From Caldifarciminota bacterium (GTDB taxonomy: Bacteria > Hydrothermota > Hydrothermia > UBA1063 > CAJXJZ01), in contig JALVLE010000286.1 of assembly GCA_027033555.1 (NCBI GenBank), forward strand, positions 1-9,225: DNA of 9,225 bases, written 5' to 3'. The translations under genes and the position numbers were made by a program. Below are positions 1 to 6,687 of the stretch, in pieces (the stretch's first letter is position 1; the number at the start of each line of letters is the position of its first letter). The notes below the pieces were generated by a model. It made no database searches. It was not told the origin of the DNA and worked only from the letters and a program-made list of their open reading frames with translations.

Positions 1-1479
1 CTCAATGGTTCTGATTACGGAATATGAACCTATGTGCCTTCCTCCAAGCACAGGGACCGGGATTTTGCTTTCTGAGCATTCTCCTCTAATAATATCGCCA
101 TCAAGCACCAAAAGAGCAATATTACCTTTTCTGGAAGAAAAAGCAAATTTGAAAGGTCTCTCATCTCTGTATTTTGTAATGCTGAGCAGTTTTGCTTTGT
201 TATCAAAATGCTTCTTTATATAGTCTTTCACGTTCTCAACATGCAAAACCGTGTCAACATATCCTCTTTTCAGAGCCTCATCACTGTTATAAAACCCCGT
301 ATCAACCATTTTTGAGAAATCATAGCGGCTGCGGGCCTCTTCTTGTATAAAGTCAAAATAGTCTTCAAGCAACACCTCAAGCTGTCTTCTTGCAGGTTCA
401 GAATATCTCTCTCTCGTGAATGGCTCTACTGCGGACTTATACTTGCCAATTTTCGGAGCCTCAACCTTCACACCAATTCTGGAGAGAAAATCTTTGAAAA
501 ACATTCCAGTTGTTGCAAATCCAAGGGTTAAAACCTCACCTTCTGGTACAAGAATAACTCTATCAGAAATAGCCATAATGGGAAGATCACTATTTTCATA
601 CACATCTGAGAATACCACAATTTTCTTTCCACTCTTTTTTGCTCTTTTTAGCAAGGAGAGAAGCTCCTCTTTCTGATACATTCTGAGTCCATGAAACCTT
701 AAATCAATGAATATCCCCTCAACATATGGATCATCCACAACTTCTCTTACTTCAGAGAGAAAATCATAAAATGAATTTTTTCTCATAAATGGGAAAAAGA
801 GGCCAGCCCTTGTTCTATACTCCTTATATGAGTGGGGAGAGATTTTTATCCATCTATGAGAGGGTTTTGTGAAAGAGGGATAATTAACAGATGAAACAAT
901 GAACTCTACACCCTGTCTTGAGCTGCTGCCTGAAACAGAAATACCTTTGTGTCCAAAATATACATCAATACCGAGAGCAACTGTCTTTTTCCGTACGTTT
1001 AATGATAAAAAGAGCCACTTGAGGGGTCTTCCTGCAACTCCCACAAGAAAAGAGGTATCCCGGGAAATATAGTCCGCATATAAAAAGAGAGTCTCATAAA
1101 GATTAATCGCTCCTCCCATTCTGTAATTTTTACTACTGTTTAAGATACCGCCAATGGAAAAATATGAGGATGGCCTTATCATAAATGAGACGCCATATTG
1201 AGAACTTTTTCCGTAAAATACACCCAGCGATACATTTTTTATGCCTATGGCCTCGGATAACATATAATTGTCTATCCCGTTTTTATCACCTGACAAAGAA
1301 AAACCAATGTTCTTCAGCGAAAATGCCATCCTATAAGTGGTATCACTATATACTCCGAGAAAGAGCTCCCCTCCTGCATTAAAGTACATACCTGCTGGAT
1401 TTAAATAGGCCGCAATGCCCCTCTCCGAAAGGGCAACGGAAGACGCGGAAAAGAACATGGTTATTATAAGGCTCCACAT
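1..1479 (-). CDS. sppA: Barrel-fused signal peptide peptidase SppA (S49 family), 3' end cut by window edge
   Basis: My own translation gives one open frame of 493 codons running off the left edge. Residues 1-16 look like a signal peptide (hydrophobic core, possible cut after SSVA). Residues 17 to about 203 carry a LNPAGM motif near the start, as in PorV-like barrels, followed by many amphipathic beta hairpins; I infer a small outer-membrane barrel. Residues about 225-450 match the N-terminal domain of 67K-type SppA: GIFIDL (255-260), GFATTGMFFK (320-329) and GKYKSAVEPF (345-354). K348 aligns with the catalytic lysine (K209) of E. coli SppA. Residues from 452 (NIALLVLDGDI) begin the second S49 domain; the catalytic serine motif should lie beyond the edge. 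Family knowledge: SppA degrades cleaved signal peptides and membrane peptides in the periplasm. I chose the ATG at 1479 because GAGGAG sits 6 bases upstream; an ATG at 1485 overlaps the preceding stop. The SppA assignment is firm; the barrel is an inference. Confidence 0.88.
   Translation of the reverse strand, partial: MWSLIITMFFSASSVALSERGIAAYLNPAGMYFNAGGELFLGVYSDTTYRMAFSLKNIGFSLSGDKNGIDNYMLSEAIGIKNVSLGVFYGKSSQYGVSFMIRPSSYFSIGGILNSSKNYRMGGAINLYETLFLYADYISRDTSFLVGVAGRPLKWLFLSLNVRKKTVALGIDVYFGHKGISVSGSSSRQGVEFIVSSVNYPSFTKPSHRWIKISPHSYKEYRTRAGLFFPFMRKNSFYDFLSEVREVVDDPYVEGIFIDLRFHGLRMYQKEELLSLLKRAKKSGKKIVVFSDVYENSDLPIMAISDRVILVPEGEVLTLGFATTGMFFKDFLSRIGVKVEAPKIGKYKSAVEPFTRERYSEPARRQLEVLLEDYFDFIQEEARSRYDFSKMVDTGFYNSDEALKRGYVDTVLHVENVKDYIKKHFDNKAKLLSITKYRDERPFKFAFSSRKGNIALLVLDGDIIRGECSESKIPVPVLGGRHIGSYSVIRTIE
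871..1431 (-). other. Predicted outer-membrane beta-barrel domain at the N terminus of the SppA fusion
   Basis: These bases encode about residues 17-203 of the SppA fusion. The segment opens with AAYLNPAGM, resembling the YWNPS/NPAG motif of PorV/PorQ barrels, including the one encoded at 5704-6687. It continues as alternating hydrophobic strands with Gly/Asn/Ser turns, for example GGELFLGVYSD, YGVSFMIRPSSYFSIGG and VALGIDVYFGHKGISVSG. I count roughly 12-14 short strands, enough for a small barrel. It has no inner-membrane anchor helix apart from the signal peptide. Alternatives are a periplasmic beta-sandwich or a degenerate barrel. The strand count is by eye only. Confidence 0.6.
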
Positions 1480-1481
1480 AT

Positions 1482-2795
1482 TCATCTCCTCACAAGCAGA
1501 CTATCTATCACATCTTTAAGCACGTGGAGTAAATTGCCGTTTCCATTAAACTTATGGAGGTCAACGGGCACGAAATAAACGCGTGGAGAAGAAGATGGAT
1601 ATTTTACACCTGCACACTTTGCGCTGTCTTGTATATTTGACCCAAAAGCAATGAGAAAGGTATCTGCATCAAGAGAATCAAATGGTGCAACAAGTTCAAG
1701 TTTGAAGGTGGGGACAGAAAGTGCAAGTGTGTCACCCTGGGGCACTGTGACAAGCCCACCATCCAACATTAAAGTATTCCACTGCCTAACATCACCCACT
1801 CCAAGATAATACCTCATGAAGGTCTTAGACGACAATGTATCCGTGGGATCGTATACGGAATCAAGTACAGAAGGCCCGATAAGAAATATTGACTTTCCCT
1901 CTTTAAGATAAGTTTCAATGGCCTTTCTTAATGGATTCATCACATTTACATCAGTACCAGTGTACCAGAAAATCACATCAAATCCAAGTCCATTTACTAT
2001 GCCATCAATATCATAAGGAGAATATGGAAGGAATTTCCTTACATTCCACACTGTATAATTCCCGCTGTAATTATCACTAAAGAAAACGCCATATGTGTTA
2101 TCCGCATTGGGATCAGGAGAGTCGTCTATAACAAGAATACGCCCCTGTGTTCCTTCTATGTACACCGTATCGGCTATAATATCTGACACAGCATGACTCT
2201 TATCCACTGCCCTGAAACAAAAATAATGCACACCCTCCGGCACATTTTTGAATGTTACATAGTCGGTGTCAATACTCTGGAATGTCCACACTGTATCGTA
2301 ATCTGTTCTGTAATAGAAGCCCACAACGCTTTCGTCTCCATCTATATCGTGCGTCTCCACATAAAATGTAACATATGGAAGCGTGGTATCAGGAGGAAGA
2401 GTCCCGTGCTGAAACTGTATGGTAGGTGGTGAATTTTTAACCGGTATTGTCACCTCTGCAGGAGTTGGATCAAGGGCCCCTTCATTATCTACTGCGGCCA
2501 CATAAAGAGTATGTACGCCTATGCTATCAGAATCCGGTACTGAAAGTGTAAAGGTATCCACATTTTTGGTGGTGAAAGAAGGTGTATCATTATCCCAGTG
2601 GTAGTAAAAACCAACCACCTCACCATCTGGATCATTCCCATACCAGTGAATCACCTGATATGCGGGAACTGTGTCCGTTCTTCCTTCAACAAAAATATGT
2701 GTATCAGGTGGAATATTTTCCACCGTCTCTTCAGCCGGTTTTTTACAGGAAAGCCCAATAAATCCTATCAACAAAATGCCCATAAACCTCTTCAT
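1482..2795 (-). CDS. Lipoprotein with two Ig-like repeats and a C-terminal amidotransferase-like alpha/beta domain
   Basis: The 437-residue product starts with a type II signal peptide (lipobox GLSC, Cys17), so it should be lipidated. Residues about 28-120 and 121-214 are two Ig/PKD-like beta-sandwich repeats; each starts with PP (29-30, 123-124) and contains an almost identical DxDG...VVGFYY motif (55-65 and 150-162). From residue 218 there is an alpha/beta domain: strand RILVIDDS (219-226), FDVIFWYTG (272-280), helix with a glycine turn AIETYLKEGKSIFLIGP (292-308). This resembles class I glutamine-amidotransferase-like (ThuA/DUF4350-type) folds. The elbow region reads GPS and I see no Cys nucleophile there, so I infer binding or a structural role. 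The start at 2795 has AGGAGG 5 bases upstream. The gene follows its upstream neighbour by 9 bases, and its stop overlaps the sppA ATG at 1485. The precise function is unknown. Confidence 0.85.
   Translation of the reverse strand: MKRFMGILLIGFIGLSCKKPAEETVENIPPDTHIFVEGRTDTVPAYQVIHWYGNDPDGEVVGFYYHWDNDTPSFTTKNVDTFTLSVPDSDSIGVHTLYVAAVDNEGALDPTPAEVTIPVKNSPPTIQFQHGTLPPDTTLPYVTFYVETHDIDGDESVVGFYYRTDYDTVWTFQSIDTDYVTFKNVPEGVHYFCFRAVDKSHAVSDIIADTVYIEGTQGRILVIDDSPDPNADNTYGVFFSDNYSGNYTVWNVRKFLPYSPYDIDGIVNGLGFDVIFWYTGTDVNVMNPLRKAIETYLKEGKSIFLIGPSVLDSVYDPTDTLSSKTFMRYYLGVGDVRQWNTLMLDGGLVTVPQGDTLALSVPTFKLELVAPFDSLDADTFLIAFGSNIQDSAKCAGVKYPSSSPRVYFVPVDLHKFNGNGNLLHVLKDVIDSLLVRR
1486..1491 (-). promoter_or_regulatory. 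Ribosome binding site deciding the sppA start
   Basis: GAGGAG lies inside the last codons of the upstream lipoprotein gene. It directly abuts the ATG at 1485, with no spacing, but is 6 bases from the second ATG at 1479. Usual Shine-Dalgarno spacing therefore favours 1479. Either start keeps the signal peptide; the earlier one only adds Met-Asn. Confidence 0.65.
2154..2714 (-). repeat. Tandem Ig-like domain duplication within the lipoprotein gene
   Basis: The region encodes two successive domains of about 93 residues each. Both open with a PP pair and contain D-x-D-G, then VVGFYY, then an acidic D-x-D-T stretch (motifs at bases 2601-2633 and 2310-2348). Both end with a strand of the type HTLYVAAVDNEG or HYFCFRAVDKSH. 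The pattern fits internal duplication of a PKD/cadherin-like module. The acidic DxDG loops could bind calcium; that is an inference. Confidence 0.7.
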
Positions 2796-2800
2796 GGTAA

Positions 2801-2806
2801 CCTCCT
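2801..2806 (-). promoter_or_regulatory. Ribosome binding site of the Ig-like lipoprotein gene
   Basis: AGGAGG overlaps the TAG stop of the upstream gene (2805-2807) and lies 5 bases before the ATG at 2795. Only 9 bases separate the two genes, so a terminating ribosome would sit on this site. That suggests translational coupling at the one junction that does not overlap. Confidence 0.75.
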
Positions 2807-4757
2807 ATCTTAGGATTATTAATTTACCTTTCTGAACTTTTCCGGATTTCGTGTCTTTAACCACGTAAAGGTATGTACCTGGAGCCACAGGGAAACCATA
2901 ATCTGTTCTAAGGTCCCAGCTCTCCTCTCCGCTATACTCAGAATGATGTTCCAGTACCCTTATGAGATTGCCCGCCTGATTGTAAATAAAGATCTTGGCA
3001 TCCTCTGGAAGATTATAAAATCTCACAGATTCGTCCTTATATCCCTGTCTTTCCCATTCGGAAGAACCTCTGTATGGGTTGGGATATACTCCCACTTTCA
3101 AGGTAAAATCTTTATTTGGAGGGGTTCCGGGCACAACTTTTGTCATGTTCAGCAACTTGGAACTTTCAAGTGAAGGTAAACCTGCCTCCTTATTTCCAAC
3201 GTCTCCTGAGGTAATTGCATAGTAATATGTAAAGCCATTTTTCACGCCTTCATCAATAAACACATACCTTGGATGTATAGTATCATAACCGGCTTCAGTC
3301 TTTATTACAAAAAGGGTATCAACAGTGTCAGCTCTTGGAGGGTCCGGGAACCATATATTATATCCTCCACTGTGGTCAACATCCTGTATTGTATCATCCG
3401 GAGTCTTATCATACTGCGCAAGGAGAATCCAGGAAGAATCATTCACATCAGGAGAGAGTCCTCTGTAAATTCTGTAATACTCAAAATCTCTCAAATGAGG
3501 GGGCGCAGGGTCACGAGCAAACTCAGGATCATTGGTGAAGTATAGGAAAACCTTATTTTTTCCCGGTATAGCCACAAGTCTTGGAGAAGGTGGTGGGGCT
3601 GGTAATATGTATCCGGAGCGAAAGGCCTTTATTGCCCAGCTCGCATTCTGTACAAATTCCTGCTTGCTTGCGGCAAATATCAATGCAAACGCCACCTGAA
3701 CAGAATCACCGGGACGGAGCCTTGGGATAGGCCCAACAGTAATCATAGGTATGGGATCCGGATAACCATTGTGTGTTACATAGCTATCATCTACATTGGG
3801 ATAGCAGGTGTCTCGCTTCATTATTATGTATCTTATTGAGTCAGGGTCATCTCCCCTGTTTTCATTCCATCTCCACCAAGTGAAAGAGACATGAAGAGAA
3901 TCAGGCAGAGAATCTCCTGGATACATTACAGAATCTTTTACAAACCCTAAAAACCTCACTCCGGCCATATAAGGTGCTGCTATGTAATCATAACCATCAT
4001 TCTTTTCATAAAAAGCCTGGTATCTGGAAAACAAAGAGTCTCCATCTTCAAATGTAACAGAATAAAGTCTCTTATGCTGGAAATATGGAGTTGTTGAAAA
4101 ATCGCTACCCCAGAATTCTCTTGATCCTGAAGCAAGTTCAATATACAGGGATATATACACACTATCAAGTGCTCCAACTATTCCATCGTTTTTGATTGTG
4201 TAGATTATAAACATGTTATCCTGAATATACGAATAGCTCCATGCATATATTCTCTCGTTAACACTTATCCCAAGAGGCACATGATACGGCACTGTATCCT
4301 GTCTGAAATGGTCATGATCAAAATATGTACAATAAATGTCTTTTTCTGAGACAGCATCAGGGGAATAATAAGGGGAGTATAAAAGAGAAGACTTTACCCA
4401 TGCTGTGTCTATGTATCCTGCTTCATTGGGAAAAGCTGGAGCAAACTCAAAACCAGCACTTGCTCCGGGTGTAGGATATGCATTGTTAACAAGGGCTGTG
4501 GAAACATGGATTCCTATCGGAGATTTAGCACCTACCCAGATACCTCCCCTGTAAACATGTTCAATCCCAGTATTTTTGGGGAACTCTCCTGAGGGAAATG
4601 GCTCATGCGTGACAGGGTCAACAAAAGACCGATTGAACCCGTGACCAATAAGTCCATATGCACTTATCATTGTCCTGTAGTTTCCTATGTCCTCAATTTT
4701 ATAATAGCTTAAATCACTCTGAGAAAAAAGAAACACAATAAAAAACAGAGTGTTCAT
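2805..4757 (-). CDS. Large exported protein with FnIII-like region and C-terminal type IX sorting/FlgD-like domain
   Basis: This 650-residue product starts with a short, weakly charged signal peptide (hydrophobic residues 4-11, possible cut near SQS). Residues about 20-385 form a beta-rich body that I recognise only as a recurrent type in candidate-phylum genomes: MISAYGLIGHGF near 30-41, then YRGGIWVGAK (69-78), and a NASWAIKAFRSGY segment (371-383) before a proline-rich linker APPPSP (387-392). Residues about 393-545 look fibronectin III-like (DFEYYRIYRG, 424-433; FTYYYAITSGD, 509-519). Residues 552-650 are a C-terminal domain with VYPNPYRG (557-564), IFIYNQAGNLIR (589-600), GTYLYVVKD (627-635) and the ending GKLIILR. 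This pattern belongs to type A T9SS sorting domains and related FlgD-Ig domains. The protein is probably secreted or surface-exposed. The start at 4757 has AAGGAGGTGA 3 bases upstream and overlaps the previous stop as ATGA. Function of the body is unknown. Confidence 0.85.
   Translation of the reverse strand: MNTLFFIVFLFSQSDLSYYKIEDIGNYRTMISAYGLIGHGFNRSFVDPVTHEPFPSGEFPKNTGIEHVYRGGIWVGAKSPIGIHVSTALVNNAYPTPGASAGFEFAPAFPNEAGYIDTAWVKSSLLYSPYYSPDAVSEKDIYCTYFDHDHFRQDTVPYHVPLGISVNERIYAWSYSYIQDNMFIIYTIKNDGIVGALDSVYISLYIELASGSREFWGSDFSTTPYFQHKRLYSVTFEDGDSLFSRYQAFYEKNDGYDYIAAPYMAGVRFLGFVKDSVMYPGDSLPDSLHVSFTWWRWNENRGDDPDSIRYIIMKRDTCYPNVDDSYVTHNGYPDPIPMITVGPIPRLRPGDSVQVAFALIFAASKQEFVQNASWAIKAFRSGYILPAPPPSPRLVAIPGKNKVFLYFTNDPEFARDPAPPHLRDFEYYRIYRGLSPDVNDSSWILLAQYDKTPDDTIQDVDHSGGYNIWFPDPPRADTVDTLFVIKTEAGYDTIHPRYVFIDEGVKNGFTYYYAITSGDVGNKEAGLPSLESSKLLNMTKVVPGTPPNKDFTLKVGVYPNPYRGSSEWERQGYKDESVRFYNLPEDAKIFIYNQAGNLIRVLEHHSEYSGEESWDLRTDYGFPVAPGTYLYVVKDTKSGKVQKGKLIILR
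2808..3104 (-). other. C-terminal sorting (T9SS type A-like) or FlgD-like domain
   Basis: These bases encode residues 552-650 of the large exported protein. The order is PNP turn, predicted strand IFIYN, QAGNLIR, then W-x-L-R (614-617), APGTYLYVV and a basic, aliphatic tail KGKLIILR. In Bacteroidota this layout directs cargo through the type IX system; FlgD-Ig domains look the same in sequence. The PorV-like gene in the same operon favours the sorting reading, but no PorU, PorT, SprA or GldKLMN gene is visible here. Confidence 0.7.
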
Positions 4758-5704
4758 TGTTCACCTCCTTCTCCAGGGATTTCAGGTAACCTATACTTTC
4801 TCACCCTGTCTGAAAACCCTATATACAAAATTTTACCATCATGGCTTACAGAAAGTGCAACTGGTTCTTCATCAAGTCTTAAAACTGTCATAAGAGAACC
4901 TTCAAAATCAAATTTTTTCATGGCTCTGTTTCCCTCATCAAGAACATATACAAAAGATGAATCATCCATGTACACGTCAACTGGATGCAAAAATAGCGTA
5001 TCATCTGTGCCGCCTTCGTAACTGTCTCCTCCAAGGTGTATCATACTATAATGTGGGACCGAAAGAGAAAGTCCTTCAACCCAGTTGTTATCAGTACTTG
5101 CATAGAGTATAATGCCCGGCGCACTCTTTGCATACACGCCATGAGGGTTACGGGTGTATTCTATTCCAGTTCCATAGGTTGCTACTGTATCAAAGGTTCC
5201 ATTATGATAGTGTAACACAAGATTGAGGGGGGCAAAACTTAAAACGAAATCATTTTCACCTATAGCATCAATTGATGTGAGAAAAGAGTCTATGTAGGCA
5301 GTATCAGTACAGATAGATTGGAAATTAAAAGTATCAAGCGGCGTACCATCCCATTTATACTTTATAACGAGGCCATTTTGCAGGGCCAGATACAAATTCT
5401 CTTCTATGTCCTGTGTAACAGAAACACATCCACTTGCCACGCTGAAAACCCTCCCATACTCACCTGTGACGGAAAAGCTATACAAAGTATCCCCGGATAT
5501 TAAATATACATAACCATCCTCTCCCAAAAACACATCTTTGAGCTTGCTGAACCGTAAATTATCCCACTCTGTATTTTTAATTTCAACATACTCCTTCTCA
5601 GATGGCATCCCCTCGTTTGACTCCTCGGGAAGCGGGAATTTTTTCCCACACCCCCACAATCCAACAAATGCCAGTATTCCTGTAAATACCAAAAACTTTT
5701 TCAT
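4754..5704 (-). CDS. Beta-propeller (NHL-like repeat) lipoprotein
   Basis: The 316-residue product has a type II signal peptide with lipobox GLWGC (Cys19) and a short polar linker (20-35). The rest is a chain of beta-propeller blades, seen as repeated DxxxYVY/LYL strands: DVFLGEDGYVYLIS (57-70), DIEENLYLAL (99-108), then the clearest NHL-type blade HPVDVYMDD...FVYVLDEGNR...KKFDFEG (240-269) and a final blade ALSVSHDGKILYIGFSDRVRKY (283-304). Length fits a six-bladed propeller. Such propellers bind ligands or partner proteins; many Bacteroidota encode them next to TonB-dependent receptors. Here it lies two genes downstream of one, so I infer an accessory binding lipoprotein, possibly standing in for SusD. 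The ATG overlaps the PorV-like stop by one base (TGATG) and its own stop overlaps the next start as ATGA. The fold is well supported; the ligand is unknown. Confidence 0.85.
   Translation of the reverse strand: MKKFLVFTGILAFVGLWGCGKKFPLPEESNEGMPSEKEYVEIKNTEWDNLRFSKLKDVFLGEDGYVYLISGDTLYSFSVTGEYGRVFSVASGCVSVTQDIEENLYLALQNGLVIKYKWDGTPLDTFNFQSICTDTAYIDSFLTSIDAIGENDFVLSFAPLNLVLHYHNGTFDTVATYGTGIEYTRNPHGVYAKSAPGIILYASTDNNWVEGLSLSVPHYSMIHLGGDSYEGGTDDTLFLHPVDVYMDDSSFVYVLDEGNRAMKKFDFEGSLMTVLRLDEEPVALSVSHDGKILYIGFSDRVRKYRLPEIPGEGGEQ
4761..4770 (-). promoter_or_regulatory. Near-perfect Shine-Dalgarno site of the CTD protein gene
   Basis: AAGGAGGTGA lies within the 3' end of the propeller lipoprotein gene, ending 3 bases before the ATG at 4757; its GGAGG core is 6 bases away. 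It is complementary to the bacterial 16S tail over 10 bases, which fixes the start and suggests strong initiation. Confidence 0.8.
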
Positions 5705-6687
5705 CAGAAATTCACTCCTGTTGTAATTACATGGGAAATACCCAGATACCCCATTTGCTCAGCTGTGTATGAGAGATATAAGCCCTTATGCAAAGATGTT
5801 TCTTTGCTGACCGTAAACCCAAAATTAACACCTCTTGAAAAATAAGAATCACCCATAGGTGTATTGTTTAGCCTAAATCCAATATGAAAAGCAGCATACT
5901 CAACAGGAATAAATGAGAATCCCACCCTGAAAGCCTCAACATCATCAGAAGGTTTCTCTATCTCAAAAGCCCCAAGAAGCCAATCTTTTAATTTACCTTT
6001 AACTCCTATTCTGTATATAACGGGCACTGAATAAGAATCATATTTTACCGTGTCCCCATCTTCAGAGATATATTTTCCTTTTAAAGAAAAATCCGGACCC
6101 AGATTTGAAAGAGAAACTCCAATCTGGACATCTTTATAACCAACCTCATACATAGTACCGACGTCAAGCAAACCAGTATAACCGTAAACACCAGCAAGAT
6201 TCTCATAAGCCATCTTAAGCGTCACTCCAAAAGCAAACCTGTCTGATACGTTTCTGGAATAGGCAATACCAAGAGCTATATCACTGCTTGAGATATAACG
6301 ACCTGTGCCATAGGGATGGTTTTCATCTGTTTCCTTGAAATATCCACTGGACAAACCCACTATATAGAAACCCAATCTTTGATACTTGCCTATGGACTTA
6401 ACACCTCCAACATAAGCGTAATCCTGGTCAACCACCCATTTCCTGTATGTAAAGGCGACAGAATTATCGGATTTAAGAAAACTCGCAAGTGACGGATTCC
6501 AGTAGAGGCATGTGGCATCATTTGCCATAGATACCCCCACTTCTCCCATAGCAACCTGAGCACCTCCGGGAGCTATTTTCAAAAACAAAAGGGAGGTTGT
6601 TCCCTTTTTCTGCCCCCCTAAGAACTCAAATAGACTTCCTGCAAGAAGCAGGTTAAAACTCAAAAAAAGTCCAATTAACCATTTCAT
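5704..6687 (-). CDS. PorV/PorQ-family outer-membrane beta-barrel protein
   Basis: The 327-residue product has a signal peptide (MKWLIGLFLSFNLLLAG, cut near residue 17). Its signature follows at about 34-70: LKIAPGGAQVAMGEVGVSMA (36-55), then NDATCLYWNPSLASF (56-70). This is the hallmark start of the PorV/PorQ/UPF0164 family. The rest is amphipathic strands with Gly/Asn turns (DIALGIAYSRN, FAFGVTLKMAYE, DVQIGVSLSNLGPDFSLKG), ending in the aromatic-terminated strand ITTGVNF, which suits recognition by the BAM machinery. Family knowledge: 14-stranded outer-membrane barrels; PorV shuttles CTD-bearing cargo from the type IX translocon to the attachment complex, PorQ acts on the same route, and other members resemble FadL transporters. 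A CTD-type protein is encoded two genes downstream. The start at 6687 overlaps the receptor stop (ATGA) and has GGAGGTGAT 3 bases upstream. PorV and PorQ cannot be told apart here, so I give no symbol. Confidence 0.88.
   Translation of the reverse strand: MKWLIGLFLSFNLLLAGSLFEFLGGQKKGTTSLLFLKIAPGGAQVAMGEVGVSMANDATCLYWNPSLASFLKSDNSVAFTYRKWVVDQDYAYVGGVKSIGKYQRLGFYIVGLSSGYFKETDENHPYGTGRYISSSDIALGIAYSRNVSDRFAFGVTLKMAYENLAGVYGYTGLLDVGTMYEVGYKDVQIGVSLSNLGPDFSLKGKYISEDGDTVKYDSYSVPVIYRIGVKGKLKDWLLGAFEIEKPSDDVEAFRVGFSFIPVEYAAFHIGFRLNNTPMGDSYFSRGVNFGFTVSKETSLHKGLYLSYTAEQMGYLGISHVITTGVNF
5712..5719 (-). promoter_or_regulatory. Ribosome binding site of the propeller lipoprotein gene
   Basis: AGGAGTGA lies in the 3' end of the PorV-like gene; its AGGAG core is 10 bases upstream of the ATG at 5704. 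It is weaker and more distant than the neighbouring sites. With the TGATG stop/start overlap this suggests initiation by re-use of terminating ribosomes. Confidence 0.6.

Noticed and set aside
5..676. Plus-strand open frames at 5-223, 343-531 and 416-676
   Set aside because: They lie antisense to the continuous SppA frame, which shows clear family motifs. The plus-strand products have no recognisable domain.
1..1480. A gene-free or degraded region at the left end
   Set aside because: Translating the minus strand gives 493 codons without a stop and with SppA motifs. It only looks empty because the stop lies outside the window.
1482..2795. Lipoprotein as an active protease or glutamine amidotransferase
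   Set aside because: No catalytic triad or Cys nucleophile is visible in the expected place, so I describe only the fold resemblance.
3273..3545. Plus-strand open frame of 90 codons
   Set aside because: It is antisense to the FnIII-like part of the CTD protein, with no domain-like composition.
3980..4177. Minus-strand open frame of 65 codons
   Set aside because: It is an out-of-frame shadow inside the intact 650-codon gene.
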